Under the pieces are notes generated by a model. The model did not search any database and was not told where the DNA came from. It worked only from the letters and a program-made list of their open reading frames with translations. A program made the translations under genes and the position numbers. This document shows, in pieces, positions 1 to 5,448 of a stretch of DNA of 7,029 nucleotides. How positions within the stretch are numbered: the first letter of the stretch is position 1; each line of letters starts with the position of its first letter. The DNA is taken from positions 1 to 7,029 of the forward strand of contig JAUPUJ010000031.1 of NCBI GenBank assembly GCA_030917625.1. Reading direction: 5' to 3'. This stretch comes from Patescibacteria group bacterium. Its GTDB lineage: Bacteria > Patescibacteriota > Minisyncoccia > Phycocordibacterales > XYD1-FULL-46-19.

Positions 1-2
1 AT

Positions 3-41
3 GATGATTCTGTTGTTGGTGATCAAGTGTCTGGTATCTAA
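3..41 (+). CDS. Probable C-terminal end of an upstream gene (partial)
   Basis: The third reading frame is open from the left edge and encodes 12 residues, DDSVVGDQVSGI, followed by TAA. The hairpin terminator at 57-91 begins 16 bases later, which suits a plus-strand gene ending here. The tail is too short to name a product. The first frame is also open, from the edge to a TAA at 52-54, but its translation (MMILLLVIKCLVSKICV) looks less like a normal protein end. The choice of frame is therefore uncertain. Confidence 0.35.
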   Translation, partial: DDSVVGDQVSGI

Positions 42-56
42 AATTTGTGTATAAAT

Positions 57-91
57 AAAAGAGGATGTTCTATTCTTGAACATCCTCTTTT
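57..91 (+). terminator. Rho-independent terminator of the upstream gene
   Basis: A perfect 14-bp inverted repeat (57-70 with 78-91) surrounds a 7-base loop, TATTCTT. The right arm ends in TTTT, giving the U-tract in the plus direction. The left arm starts with AAAA, so the hairpin could also work on the other strand. It separates the upstream gene from the operon that starts at 138. Confidence 0.8.
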
Positions 92-137
92 ATGGCTCCG
101 TTATTCGAGTTAAGTTATTAGTTTTAAATCCTCTATT

Positions 138-1226
138 ATGATTATTTTATCCAAATATTCTTCAATATTTTCCCTAATTTTAATTATTATAGGGGTAAGT
201 TTGATTTCTCCAAGTGTGGCAGTTGCTGCTAGTAGTAAACCAACTTGTTCTTTAAAAGTCTCGGTAAGTGGTAAAGTTGAGACTTTTAAAAAGACGGGTG
301 ATGTTTCTGCAGATTTAGGTGATAAAGTAGAAATTGTTTGGGATAGCAAAAAAGCTAAAGAGGCTACAAATAATGACGGAAAAGAAATTTCACTTTCCGG
401 TACGGAGACTTATTTTCCGGTAGACACTACCACTTATTCATACAATTTTCTTTCTGGTAGTAAGAAAGTTGTATGCGAAGTCACTGTCAATATATTGTCT
501 GGGTCTATCACAACCCAGTCTCTAACTTCTTCTTCAGCCAAGCCTACTATTTCTGGAACGGCAACTGGAACTAAAACTGTGCAAATAAAAATACAAAAAG
601 AAGACAGCAATAAAACTCTGTTTAAAAGTAAAGTAGTTAAAGTAAAAAATGGCCAGTGGAAGGTTAAAGTCTCAAAAAAACTGAAAGATGGTGTTTATGA
701 CGTTGTCTTGTATAGTTCTAAAAATACAAATTCTGAAAATATAGCTAGTGGGAAGCTTATAATTGGTGATGAAAAAGACACCACTCCTACTTCGGCAACG
801 ACCCTAGCCGTAAAATCTATTCCGTTATTATTTGGAGGCACAGTTAAGGCTGGAAGTTCGGTTCCAGTTTCGTATTTACAAATAACTAATACTGGTAAAT
901 CTAATTCTACTTTAAAGGGTTTTTGGGTTAAACAAAATGGTTCCGCTAACGTCTCATCAATAAGTAGTTTCATTACCGTTGATGACTTAGGTGGCTCAAA
1001 GGCCGAAAGTAAAGCTGTTTTTAAAAACGGTTCAGCTTTGGCTGTAAATGAAGCCACTTTACTACCGGGTCAAATGCGGCTATTTACTATTAAAGCCGTA
1101 ATGGACACTAATTTATCTAGTTATATTGGTCAAAAGTTAATGTTGGATGTGGTATCGGTTGAGGCCACATCTAAAGTTTCCGGTATGTTTCCTATAAGGG
1201 GAACAACGTGGACTATTAATAATTAA
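138..1226 (+). CDS. Secreted protein with Ig-like domains and a Patescibacteria-type C-terminal domain
   Basis: The product has 362 residues. Residues 1-30 form a signal peptide: one Lys, a hydrophobic core at about 9-23, and an AVA site before Ala31. Residues 34-120 look like an Ig-like domain closed by two Cys (C37 in PTCSLKV and C113 in VVCEVTV), a likely disulfide. Residues 128-210 resemble a second bacterial Ig-like domain (KPTISGTATG start, KDGVYDVVLYSS end). Residues 224-362 (SIPLLFGGTVKAGS, PVSYLQITNTG, GFWVKQNGSA, LLPGQMRLFTIKA) match a C-terminal domain that I recall from secreted Parcubacteria proteins. There is no sortase signal and no C-terminal membrane helix, so it is probably released or held by protein contacts. 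No binding partner can be inferred. The start is the only ATG that keeps the whole signal peptide. It lacks a Shine-Dalgarno site. The gene is first in an operon with two membrane-protein genes. Confidence 0.85.
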   Translation: MIILSKYSSIFSLILIIIGVSLISPSVAVAASSKPTCSLKVSVSGKVETFKKTGDVSADLGDKVEIVWDSKKAKEATNNDGKEISLSGTETYFPVDTTTYSYNFLSGSKKVVCEVTVNILSGSITTQSLTSSSAKPTISGTATGTKTVQIKIQKEDSNKTLFKSKVVKVKNGQWKVKVSKKLKDGVYDVVLYSSKNTNSENIASGKLIIGDEKDTTPTSATTLAVKSIPLLFGGTVKAGSSVPVSYLQITNTGKSNSTLKGFWVKQNGSANVSSISSFITVDDLGGSKAESKAVFKNGSALAVNEATLLPGQMRLFTIKAVMDTNLSSYIGQKLMLDVVSVEATSKVSGMFPIRGTTWTINN

Positions 1227-1235
1227 AATTATTTT

Positions 1236-1595
1236 ATGGATTCATTTAATTATCCAAGTACAAAACCTCTATATAGGGGCACTCAAATTGTCTGGTATAT
1301 CTTAGGTGCAATAGAAGTGTTGTTAATATTTAGATTCTTTTTGAAATTATTAGGAGCTAATCCTGGTGCTGGTTTTACTAGTTTTATTTATGAAGCTAGC
1401 TCATTGTTTGTTGGTCCATTTATTAATGTTTTCCAAAGCAGTCAGGTGGCGGGGAGTGTCTTTGAATGGCTAACATTATTGGCTATGTTTGTTTATTGGG
1501 TCCTGGCTTTTGGTATTATCAAATTGTTTCTAATAGGAAAATCAGTCTCAACAAGAGAGGCTGCAGTAAAATTAGAAGATCAAGAAAATAACTAA
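1236..1595 (+). CDS. YggT-family integral membrane protein
   Basis: The product has 119 residues with two hydrophobic helices, at about 15-38 and 78-101. The family signature lies between them: an arginine in helix 1 (IFRFFLKLLGANP, R33), then a loop reading GFTSFIYEASSLFVGPF. This is the usual YggT pattern, in which a short re-entrant or amphipathic stretch ends in PF. YggT proteins are inner-membrane proteins of poorly defined role; links to osmotic shock resistance and, in plastid relatives, to cytochrome b6 maturation are known for the family and not shown here. The C-terminus is a charged cytoplasmic-looking tail of about 18 residues. The ATG comes 9 bases after the preceding stop, with no visible ribosome binding site, so translation is probably coupled or SD-independent. 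Confidence 0.85.
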   Translation: MDSFNYPSTKPLYRGTQIVWYILGAIEVLLIFRFFLKLLGANPGAGFTSFIYEASSLFVGPFINVFQSSQVAGSVFEWLTLLAMFVYWVLAFGIIKLFLIGKSVSTREAAVKLEDQENN

Positions 1596-1602
1596 AAATT
1601 AT

Positions 1603-1851
1603 ATGGAAATATTACTATGGATTTTGTTTGGAGGAATTATTGGTTGGGTAGCATCTCTGATTATGAAAACAGATGCACAACAAGGATTGGTTTTAAATAT
1701 TATTGTCGGAATCATTGGTGCTTTAATTGGCGGGTGGGTGATGAATTTTTTTGGTCAATCCGACCCTAGTGGGTTCAGTTTGTATAGTTTCTTAGTGGCT
1801 TTATTAGGATCTGTAATCCTGATAGCGATTATAAAAATGATTCGAGGTTAG
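1603..1851 (+). CDS. GlsB/YeaQ/YmgE-family stress-response membrane protein
   Basis: The product has 82 residues, the usual length for the family, and contains three hydrophobic segments at about 3-21, 29-50 and 62-80. The motif set is typical: FGGIIGWVASLIMKTD near the N-terminus, then LNIIVGIIGALIGGW, with glycines spaced through the helices. The family was once called transglycosylase-associated protein. Members are small membrane proteins often induced by stress, without a proven enzymatic activity. It starts 7 bases after the yggT-like stop and ends the operon. No strong terminator follows; the next element is a decayed minus-strand gene fragment at 1858-1965. Confidence 0.88.
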   Translation: MEILLWILFGGIIGWVASLIMKTDAQQGLVLNIIVGIIGALIGGWVMNFFGQSDPSGFSLYSFLVALLGSVILIAIIKMIRG

Positions 1852-1857
1852 GCCGGA

Positions 1858-1965
1858 TTATATACGGGCAAAACCATTAAAATGGCTGTTTTTGTCGGTA
1901 AAAATTTCTACAATTTTGTATTTACCTTTCGTCCACACCTCTCCTTGATCTAAAAAATTAGCGGC
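1858..1965 (-). pseudogene. Decayed partial copy of the 133-residue hypothetical gene
   Basis: Read on the minus strand, this stretch encodes about 35 residues that include VWTKGKYKIVEIF and HFNGFARI before a TAA. The intact gene at 2009-2410 has IWTKGKYKIVEIF and HFNGFARI at its residues of about 88-112. The two DNA segments align without gaps over about 100 bases at an offset of 211 (1861 matches 2072). Similarity is strongest at 1868-1884 and 1899-1935. An in-frame TAG at 1966-1968 cuts off any N-terminal part, there is no start codon, and the last 20 or so residues of the intact gene are missing. It is best explained as the remnant of a tandem paralog, now broken. Confidence 0.75.
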
Positions 1966-2008
1966 CTATGTAATAGTAAAAACAAATATAAAAATTATCC
2001 AACAAGTT

Positions 2009-2410
2009 TTAATCTTTAAGGCCATTAAACCACTTAAACAATTTTTTAGATAAAGATGACTCTATTTTAGGTATACGCGCAAAACCATTAAAATGTATTT
2101 CTTTGTCTTTAAAAATTTCTACAATTTTATATTTACCTTTCGTCCAAATATCGTCATCTATTAAAAAATGAGTACATTCAATAATTATAATACTTGCTAT
2201 AGGTGAAGATAGTTTTTCGTGCCCGACTGTTTCTAATAGAGGAATTTCCCCGTGGAGCCAATAGAGTCTTTGGCCTCTTTTTAAAAAATCGTAAATGTTG
2301 CCAACTTTCATATTTACAGGCAGGCATTCTGTCTCTTCTCTGTTGCCTTTTTTTACTTCTGTAATATGTCGTAAAGCTAGATCTGGATTGTATTCAACTT
2401 GTATTCCCAT
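2009..2410 (-). CDS. Uncharacterised 133-residue soluble protein
   Basis: I do not recognise a named family. The product is soluble, with no signal peptide or membrane helix and mixed beta/alpha character. Recognisable stretches are MGIQVEYNPDLALR at the N-terminus, VGNIYDFLKRGQRLYWLHGEIPLLET at 36-61, PIASIIIIECTHFL at 69-82 and WTKGKYKIVEIF at 89-100. Alternating short strands with a basic patch would fit a small barrel such as a PUA- or ASCH-like domain, but that is speculation. A truncated second copy lies just downstream at 1858-1965, so the gene was once duplicated in tandem. It has its own good promoter at 2418-2445, placed so close to the ATG that the mRNA should be nearly or fully leaderless. 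No Shine-Dalgarno site precedes the ATG and no clear terminator follows the stop. Confidence 0.75.
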   Translation of the reverse strand: MGIQVEYNPDLALRHITEVKKGNREETECLPVNMKVGNIYDFLKRGQRLYWLHGEIPLLETVGHEKLSSPIASIIIIECTHFLIDDDIWTKGKYKIVEIFKDKEIHFNGFARIPKIESSLSKKLFKWFNGLKD

Positions 2411-2417
2411 AATATTT

Positions 2418-2445
2418 ATTGTACCAGATTGGGTATTTATGTAAA
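2418..2445 (-). promoter_or_regulatory. Sigma70-type promoter of the 133-residue gene, likely leaderless
   Basis: On the minus strand a -35 box TTTACA (2440-2445, 5 of 6 consensus bases) and a -10 box TACAAT (2418-2423, 5 of 6) are separated by 16 bases. Only 7 bases, AAATATT, lie between the -10 box and the ATG at 2408-2410, so transcription should start at or next to the start codon. The site fits in the 42-base gap after the ABC-F stop codon. Confidence 0.7.
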
Positions 2446-2452
2446 AGCTAAG

Positions 2453-3901
2453 TTATAACTCTAGAATCTCGTCGATACGGATCTGGCTGACGAATTCCGG
2501 AACGTGACTAACTAAAATCATAGCCCCTTCAAATTCACTTAGAGCTTTTGCGATAATAGGTAAGTGGCGGAAGTTGATATGGTTAGTGGGTTCGTCTAGA
2601 ATTAGTAGACCTGGTTTTAAAAGGACTAATTGAGCAAAAGCCACTAATCCTTTTTGACCTTCAGATAAATCACCAATGCGACTATAAATAAAATCTCGAT
2701 TGATTAAAAAGTTGGCAGCGACCGAGCGGAGACGTTCTTCATCATGAGTTTTAAGCACGCTTAAGAGAGAGTCATAAACAGTACTGTTAAAATCTAAAGT
2801 CGAAAAGTCTTGGCGGTAATAACCAACCTTAACATCGGGTGTAATATGTGCTCCGTCAGCTTTTCCGGTTGCTATAGACTCAAGTAAAGTGCTTTTACCA
2901 ATACCATTTGGTCCAGATAAAAGTAGGTGCTGGTTTTTGCGTAGAGAGATTTTAGCTGGTCTAGTTTTTATTTTGCCATTTTGCATTATGGAATAAGACG
3001 AAATATTAACTAATTCGCCCACAGTATCTTCTTGAAAAGGAATTTTAAATTGGCGGATAGTCGCGTCTTCGCGACGAACATCCACTTTGTTTTCTTCAAG
3101 ATCAGCCGCTTCTTCACGCATGCGTTTAGCTAATAAACGCATGCGACCTCCTTTGTTGGCAAAGAAGTTAGCTTTATCTTTATTTTCTTGAATTTTTTTA
3201 TCCATCTGAGCATTTTTTCTTTTCTCTTTTTCTACTCTAATACTAATTTCTTTAACTACATCAAAATAGTTACCAACATATTGTTCAATGGTGCGTGTAA
3301 AAATATCTAAATATAAAACACCTTCAGTGAAAGCATTTAAAAACTCGGCATCGTGGGAAATCACAATACAAGTTTTTTTGTATTCCACTAAAAGTTTTGT
3401 TAAGTGTTCAATCCCTGAGTGATCTAAGTTATTGGTTGGTTCATCTAGTAGTAAAATATCAGCGTTTTGAATGAGGGCAGAAGCTAAGAGTAGGCGAGCT
3501 TGTTGACCGCCAGAAAAATCTCTAAGTTTGCGATCGAAATCGGCTTTTAAATTGACCACTTCTAATACTTCAGTAATTTTAGGGTCAATATCATAAACTT
3601 TTTCTTTAAAACAATTTTGAAAAAACTCTCGGACCGACCAGTCTAATTGGTCGCGCCTAACCACTTGTTCGGCGATAGCGATGGATAGTCTAGAACCACG
3701 AATGACTGTGCCTTCTTCGGGTTGGATGGCCCCAGTGATGAGTTTAAAGATTGTGCTCTTGCCGGCCCCATTTTGGCCCATGAGGGCGATTTTAGATCCC
3801 CGACGCACAGAAAAACTAGCCTCTTCTAAGATAGGCTTATTGTGTCCGTGATTAAAGACTACTTTATCAAATTTTAAGACCGATTCATTGTTACCTGACA
3901 T
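2453..3901 (-). CDS. ABC-F family ATPase (ribosome-associated ATP-binding protein)
   Basis: The product has 482 residues: two ABC nucleotide-binding domains and no membrane segment, the ABC-F plan. Domain 1 has Walker A GQNGAGKST (42-50), a Q-loop Gln at about 79, signature FSGGQ (129-133), Walker B and catalytic Glu in LLLDEPTNNLD (E154) and switch His183. A charged helical linker (about 215-275, rich in Lys, Glu and Arg) fits the P-site tRNA interaction motif. Domain 2 has Walker A GPNGIGKST (330-338), Q364, LSEGQ (412-416), ILDEPTNH (E437) and H466. ABC-F proteins bind the ribosomal E site and act in translation (EttA type) or antibiotic resistance (Vga/Msr type); the subtype cannot be told here. 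It ends soon after domain 2, without the C-terminal coiled coil of Uup-like members. Domain 2 deviates from consensus: LSEGQ, a D-loop reading NHIN in place of NHLD, and SHVP in place of SHDR. A consensus promoter with a leader hairpin precedes it. Confidence 0.93.
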   Translation of the reverse strand: MSGNNESVLKFDKVVFNHGHNKPILEEASFSVRRGSKIALMGQNGAGKSTIFKLITGAIQPEEGTVIRGSRLSIAIAEQVVRRDQLDWSVREFFQNCFKEKVYDIDPKITEVLEVVNLKADFDRKLRDFSGGQQARLLLASALIQNADILLLDEPTNNLDHSGIEHLTKLLVEYKKTCIVISHDAEFLNAFTEGVLYLDIFTRTIEQYVGNYFDVVKEISIRVEKEKRKNAQMDKKIQENKDKANFFANKGGRMRLLAKRMREEAADLEENKVDVRREDATIRQFKIPFQEDTVGELVNISSYSIMQNGKIKTRPAKISLRKNQHLLLSGPNGIGKSTLLESIATGKADGAHITPDVKVGYYRQDFSTLDFNSTVYDSLLSVLKTHDEERLRSVAANFLINRDFIYSRIGDLSEGQKGLVAFAQLVLLKPGLLILDEPTNHINFRHLPIIAKALSEFEGAMILVSHVPEFVSQIRIDEILEL

Positions 3902-3957
3902 GACTTAATACTCTACCTTATATAACGGTTAATGGGAATAAAAATGGGGGATTTATA

Positions 3958-3989
3958 AAAAAGAAAACCGCCCTAAACTACAAGCGGTT
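3958..3989 (-). terminator. Terminator-like hairpin in the ABC-F leader (possible attenuator)
   Basis: Read on the minus strand, AACCGC (3984-3989) pairs with GCGGTT (3966-3971) across a 12-base loop. A T-rich tail, TTCTTTTTT, follows and matches a rho-independent terminator. It lies about 10-15 bases after the predicted transcription start from the promoter at 4008-4036 and about 57 bases before the ABC-F ATG. Its 3' half (3958-3973) is identical over 16 bases to the terminators at 4813 and 6759. Since the upstream gene already has its own strong terminator at 4041-4079, this hairpin would act on transcripts begun at the ABC-F promoter. Confidence 0.6.
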
Positions 3990-4007
3990 CTTGATCTTCT
4001 TTCTATT

Positions 4008-4036
4008 ATTATATACCGTATCTATATATTTGTCAA
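4008..4036 (-). promoter_or_regulatory. Consensus sigma70-type promoter of the ABC-F gene
   Basis: On the minus strand TTGACA (4031-4036) and TATAAT (4008-4013) are separated by exactly 17 bases, so both boxes and the spacer match the ideal consensus. Transcription should start near 4001, giving a leader of about 100 bases before the ATG at 3899-3901. The strength of the promoter contrasts with the terminator-like hairpin directly downstream. Confidence 0.85.
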
Positions 4037-4040
4037 TTCA

Positions 4041-4079
4041 AAAACCCCACCAAACTTCCGCGAAGTTTGGTGGGGTTTT
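4041..4079 (-). terminator. Strong rho-independent terminator of the DoxX-like gene
   Basis: A perfect 18-bp inverted repeat (4041-4058 with 4062-4079) has a loop of only 3 bases. The stem is GC-rich in the middle (ACCCCACC) and is followed on the minus strand by TTTTT. It begins 10 bases after the stop codon of the gene at 4089-4478. AAAA/TTTT pairs on both ends make it potentially active in either direction, but no plus-strand gene precedes it. Confidence 0.9.
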
Positions 4080-4088
4080 GAGTTATTT

Positions 4089-4478
4089 TTAAAACAAAAC
4101 TTTATAGCGATTGCGGTTTTCCCACAAAAAGTAAAGGTTGATAAGAAAGAAGGCTATAGCCATAATTGACCCGTAAGCTAGTAGTCCACCATCTAAAAAG
4201 GTATGAAAACCAATAATGTTTAAAGTTATTGGTAAAAGCAAAAGAGCCACAGCAGCCATTTTATTTTTAAGTGTTAATATTAAACAAATAGCAAAAACTG
4301 CCGCCATCATCCACATAATGTATCCACTGTTGGAAAGGGTAATGATAAAATCATAAGCTTCTTGTGTTTGGTATAGGTCTCTAGTGGGGGCTGGAAACAC
4401 ACCTAACACGCCTAATATTGGCATAACTAGTAATAGTGACAATAATATTCTAAGAACGATATTTATTATTTTTTTCAT
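4089..4478 (-). CDS. DoxX-like small integral membrane protein
   Basis: The product has 129 residues with four hydrophobic helices at about 5-28, 52-70, 76-93 and 100-118. The pattern resembles DoxX-like proteins: a basic N-terminus leading into helix 1 (KIINIVLRILLSLL), a loop with an SGYIMWMM start of helix 2, then LLLLPITLNIIGFHTFLDGG, which matches the family's recurrent Pro-Ile...Asn-Ile...Phe-His segment, and a final helix ending LYFLWENRNRYK. DoxX-like proteins are membrane proteins of mostly unknown role, with some linked to redox or thiosulfate metabolism; nothing here shows a substrate. The ATG has no Shine-Dalgarno site. A TATAAT -10 box lies only 11 bases before it, so the leader would be about 5 bases. 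A strong terminator closes the unit at 4041-4079. Confidence 0.7.
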   Translation of the reverse strand: MKKIINIVLRILLSLLLVMPILGVLGVFPAPTRDLYQTQEAYDFIITLSNSGYIMWMMAAVFAICLILTLKNKMAAVALLLLPITLNIIGFHTFLDGGLLAYGSIMAIAFFLINLYFLWENRNRYKVLF

Positions 4479-4489
4479 ATTTATTAATT

Positions 4490-4495
4490 ATTATA
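4490..4495 (-). promoter_or_regulatory. Candidate -10 box for the DoxX-like gene
   Basis: The minus strand reads TATAAT here, 11 bases upstream of the ATG at 4476-4478. No good -35 hexamer is found at 16-18 bases (AACATA at the 17-base position is poor), and the surroundings are very AT-rich, so a chance match is possible. If real, the transcript would be nearly leaderless. Confidence 0.35.
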
Positions 4496-4555
4496 TTAAA
4501 AATTTGTAAACTTATGTTTCTTTATAAAACGTAATTTTTTTATTGGTAAAGATAT

Positions 4556-4741
4556 TTAGGATCTAGGATGTCTTTCTAAAAAATCCTCAATCATGTCTTC
4601 TTGTTGTTTAGTAAAATCTGGTAAATTTTGGTTTTCAATAAATCTACGTAAAAATCCCACTTCTGCTCGTAGAGCCATTATTACTCCTTGTTCTTCGCCG
4701 AAACGGTTTATGAGTTCTTGGATAAATTCTTGATAAGTCAT
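4556..4741 (-). CDS. Small hypothetical protein, 61 residues
   Basis: I do not recognise this gene. The product is soluble and probably almost all alpha-helical: MTYQEFIQELINRFGEE, then ALRAEVGFLRRFIE, then QEDMIEDFLERHP, with hydrophobic residues spaced as in amphipathic helices and a net acidic charge. The break at QNLPDF suggests two helical parts joined by a turn. It could be a small adaptor or regulator, but no family motif supports that. Reading-frame length, a balanced amino-acid composition and its position in a gene-sized gap favour a real gene. No Shine-Dalgarno site is visible. The 77-base AT-rich gap to the next gene downstream has no hairpin terminator, so read-through into the DoxX-like gene is possible. 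Confidence 0.6.
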   Translation of the reverse strand: MTYQEFIQELINRFGEEQGVIMALRAEVGFLRRFIENQNLPDFTKQQEDMIEDFLERHPRS

Positions 4742-4778
4742 AATTTAGTATTTTTTTATTCTTTTAATTTAAACCAAT

Positions 4779-4806
4779 ATTATCATAAAGTTTTTGTATT
4801 TATAAA
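4779..4806 (-). promoter_or_regulatory. Candidate promoter of the 61-residue gene
   Basis: On the minus strand TTTATA (4801-4806, 4 of 6 consensus bases) and GATAAT (4779-4784, 5 of 6) are 16 bases apart. The -10 box lies 37 bases upstream of the ATG. It directly follows the terminator at 4813-4853, which is the expected place for a new promoter, but the AT-rich context lowers confidence. Confidence 0.4.
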
Positions 4807-4812
4807 TTCCAT

Positions 4813-4853
4813 AAAAAGAAAACCGCCCGCAGGAAGTTTTCCTTTGGGTGGTT
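4813..4853 (-). terminator. Terminator downstream of the 84-residue membrane protein
   Basis: On the minus strand AACCACCC (4846-4853) pairs with GGGCGGTT (4821-4828), with one A-C mismatch. An inner stem AGGAA/TTCCT (4839-4843 with 4831-4835) caps the hairpin, and TTCTTTTT follows. The hairpin begins 22 bases after the stop codon of the gene at 4876-5130. The right arm and tail carry the shared 16-base word also found at 3958 and 6759. Confidence 0.75.
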
Positions 4854-4875
4854 GAGTGTAATAGAATTGAGAAAA

Positions 4876-5130
4876 TTATTCTTGTTTTTTCTGCAATTCT
4901 TGACGATAGCTTTGGAAGAAAAGAATCCACCAGCCGGTGGCGACTAAAATTGTAGCTAGAAAACTTACCTTTAACCCTAAAGACAGAAGGGTTGGTATAT
5001 AGAATGTAGCTACAATTGCTGTAATCAGACAGGTTCCTTTTGTTGGAGGTCTGTTGGCTATAATTGTTGGGATTAAGGCGAGAGCGAATATGAACTGCCC
5101 TATAGTCATCACTACATCTTGCCATATCAT
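4876..5130 (-). CDS. Small three-helix membrane protein, uncharacterised
   Basis: The product has 84 residues with three hydrophobic segments at about 5-24, 35-52 and 56-74 and a charged C-terminal tail (SYRQELQKKQE). The N-terminal helix reads IGQFIFALALIP followed by TIIANRPPTKG, and helix 3 ends in a Trp-Trp pair. The size, three helices and a proline at the end of helix 1 are reminiscent of single-repeat SemiSWEET/PQ-loop proteins, yet the PQ pair itself is missing, so this is only a weak structural analogy. Similar short proteins seem common among Patescibacteria hypotheticals. AAAGGG (minus strand of 5141-5146) lies 10 bases before the ATG and may serve as a ribosome binding site. One copy of the 53-base repeat lies just upstream, and a hairpin terminator follows. 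Confidence 0.7.
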   Translation of the reverse strand: MIWQDVVMTIGQFIFALALIPTIIANRPPTKGTCLITAIVATFYIPTLLSLGLKVSFLATILVATGWWILFFQSYRQELQKKQE

Positions 5131-5155
5131 TTTTATGTTTCCCTTTCTTGGGGGT

Positions 5156-5208
5156 TGTGGGCCAAATTTCTATCTTAATTACTAACAAAGTTTGGAGAAA
5201 AAGAAAAC
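5156..5208 (-). repeat. Copy 1 of an intergenic repeat upstream of the 84-residue gene
   Basis: The 37-base core 5172-5208 matches 6733-6769 at 35 positions, and the similarity continues more weakly to 5156 (about 45 of 53 in total). On the minus strand it starts with the terminator tail TTTTCTTTTT, then TTTGTTAGTAATTAAGAT, and ends about 26 bases before the start codon at 5130. TAAGAT (5172-5177) could serve as a -10 box, giving a leader of about 35 bases, but no convincing -35 box is seen. It may be a shared promoter or leader module, or a short dispersed repeat. Confidence 0.75.
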
Positions 5209-5232
5209 AGGGTAAAGACTTGGTCTTTACCC
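5198..5232 (-). terminator. Rho-independent terminator ending the 5449-5901 transcript
   Basis: A perfect 10-bp inverted repeat, GGGTAAAGAC (minus strand of 5223-5232) with its complement at 5210-5219, has a 3-base loop and is followed by TGTTTTCTTTTT on the minus strand. It lies 217 bases after the stop codon of the gene at 5449-5901, so that transcript would carry a long 3' part unless a separate RNA starts in between. Its tail overlaps repeat copy 1. Confidence 0.85.
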
Positions 5233-5448
5233 CTAATTCCCTAAAAAAACATAACCAGCCTTCTTTGGGGTAAACCCAAGAAAAGATACCCACTTCAAGA
5301 GAAGTTTCTGTCCTAAGACTTGTGGCCATATTTTTATCAGGAACTCCTTGCAAATTAACATGGAAGAAATTTAATTTCAAATTATTTTTCCAAATTAAGC
5401 CGACTACGATTGCAATGCGAGTAATGTTCTTATTTCTCGAGATCGTAG
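5233..5448 (-). other. Gap without a convincing gene; possible structured RNA or decayed gene
   Basis: Together with 5131-5232 this forms a 318-base gap between genes. The minus strand holds several potential stems: ACTACGAT/ATCGTAGT (5442-5449 with 5403-5410), enclosing CGAG/CTCG; CCAC/GTGG around 5290-5326; and TTCTT-GGG paired with CCC-AAAGAA around 5262-5283. It ends in the strong terminator at 5198-5232. These features would fit a small RNA or a structured 3' untranslated region. One frame (5497 down to 4769) is free of stops across the whole gap, including a stretch MATSLRTETSLEVGIF from an internal ATG, but its codons also run through the terminator and the next gene, so I do not call it a protein. 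No T-box or riboswitch consensus that I know is present. Confidence 0.4.

Noticed and set aside
92..137. A promoter for the operon starting at 138
   Set aside because: TTAAAT near 124-129 could be a poor -10 box, but no -35 box is found at a proper distance and the AT-rich context makes chance matches likely. A promoter should exist here but I cannot point to it.
110..349. Minus-strand open frame of 79 codons
   Set aside because: It is antisense to the signal peptide and first domain of the secreted protein at 138-1226, has no start signals, and its composition mirrors the real gene.
695..1057. Minus-strand open frame of 120 codons
   Set aside because: It lies wholly antisense within the secreted-protein gene, whose domains are recognisable; no promoter or ribosome binding site supports the antisense frame.
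1868..1895. A terminator for the plus-strand operon
   Set aside because: A CCAT/ATGG stem with TTTTT nearby can be drawn, but it is short, needs a bulge, and falls in sequence explained by homology to the gene at 2009-2410.
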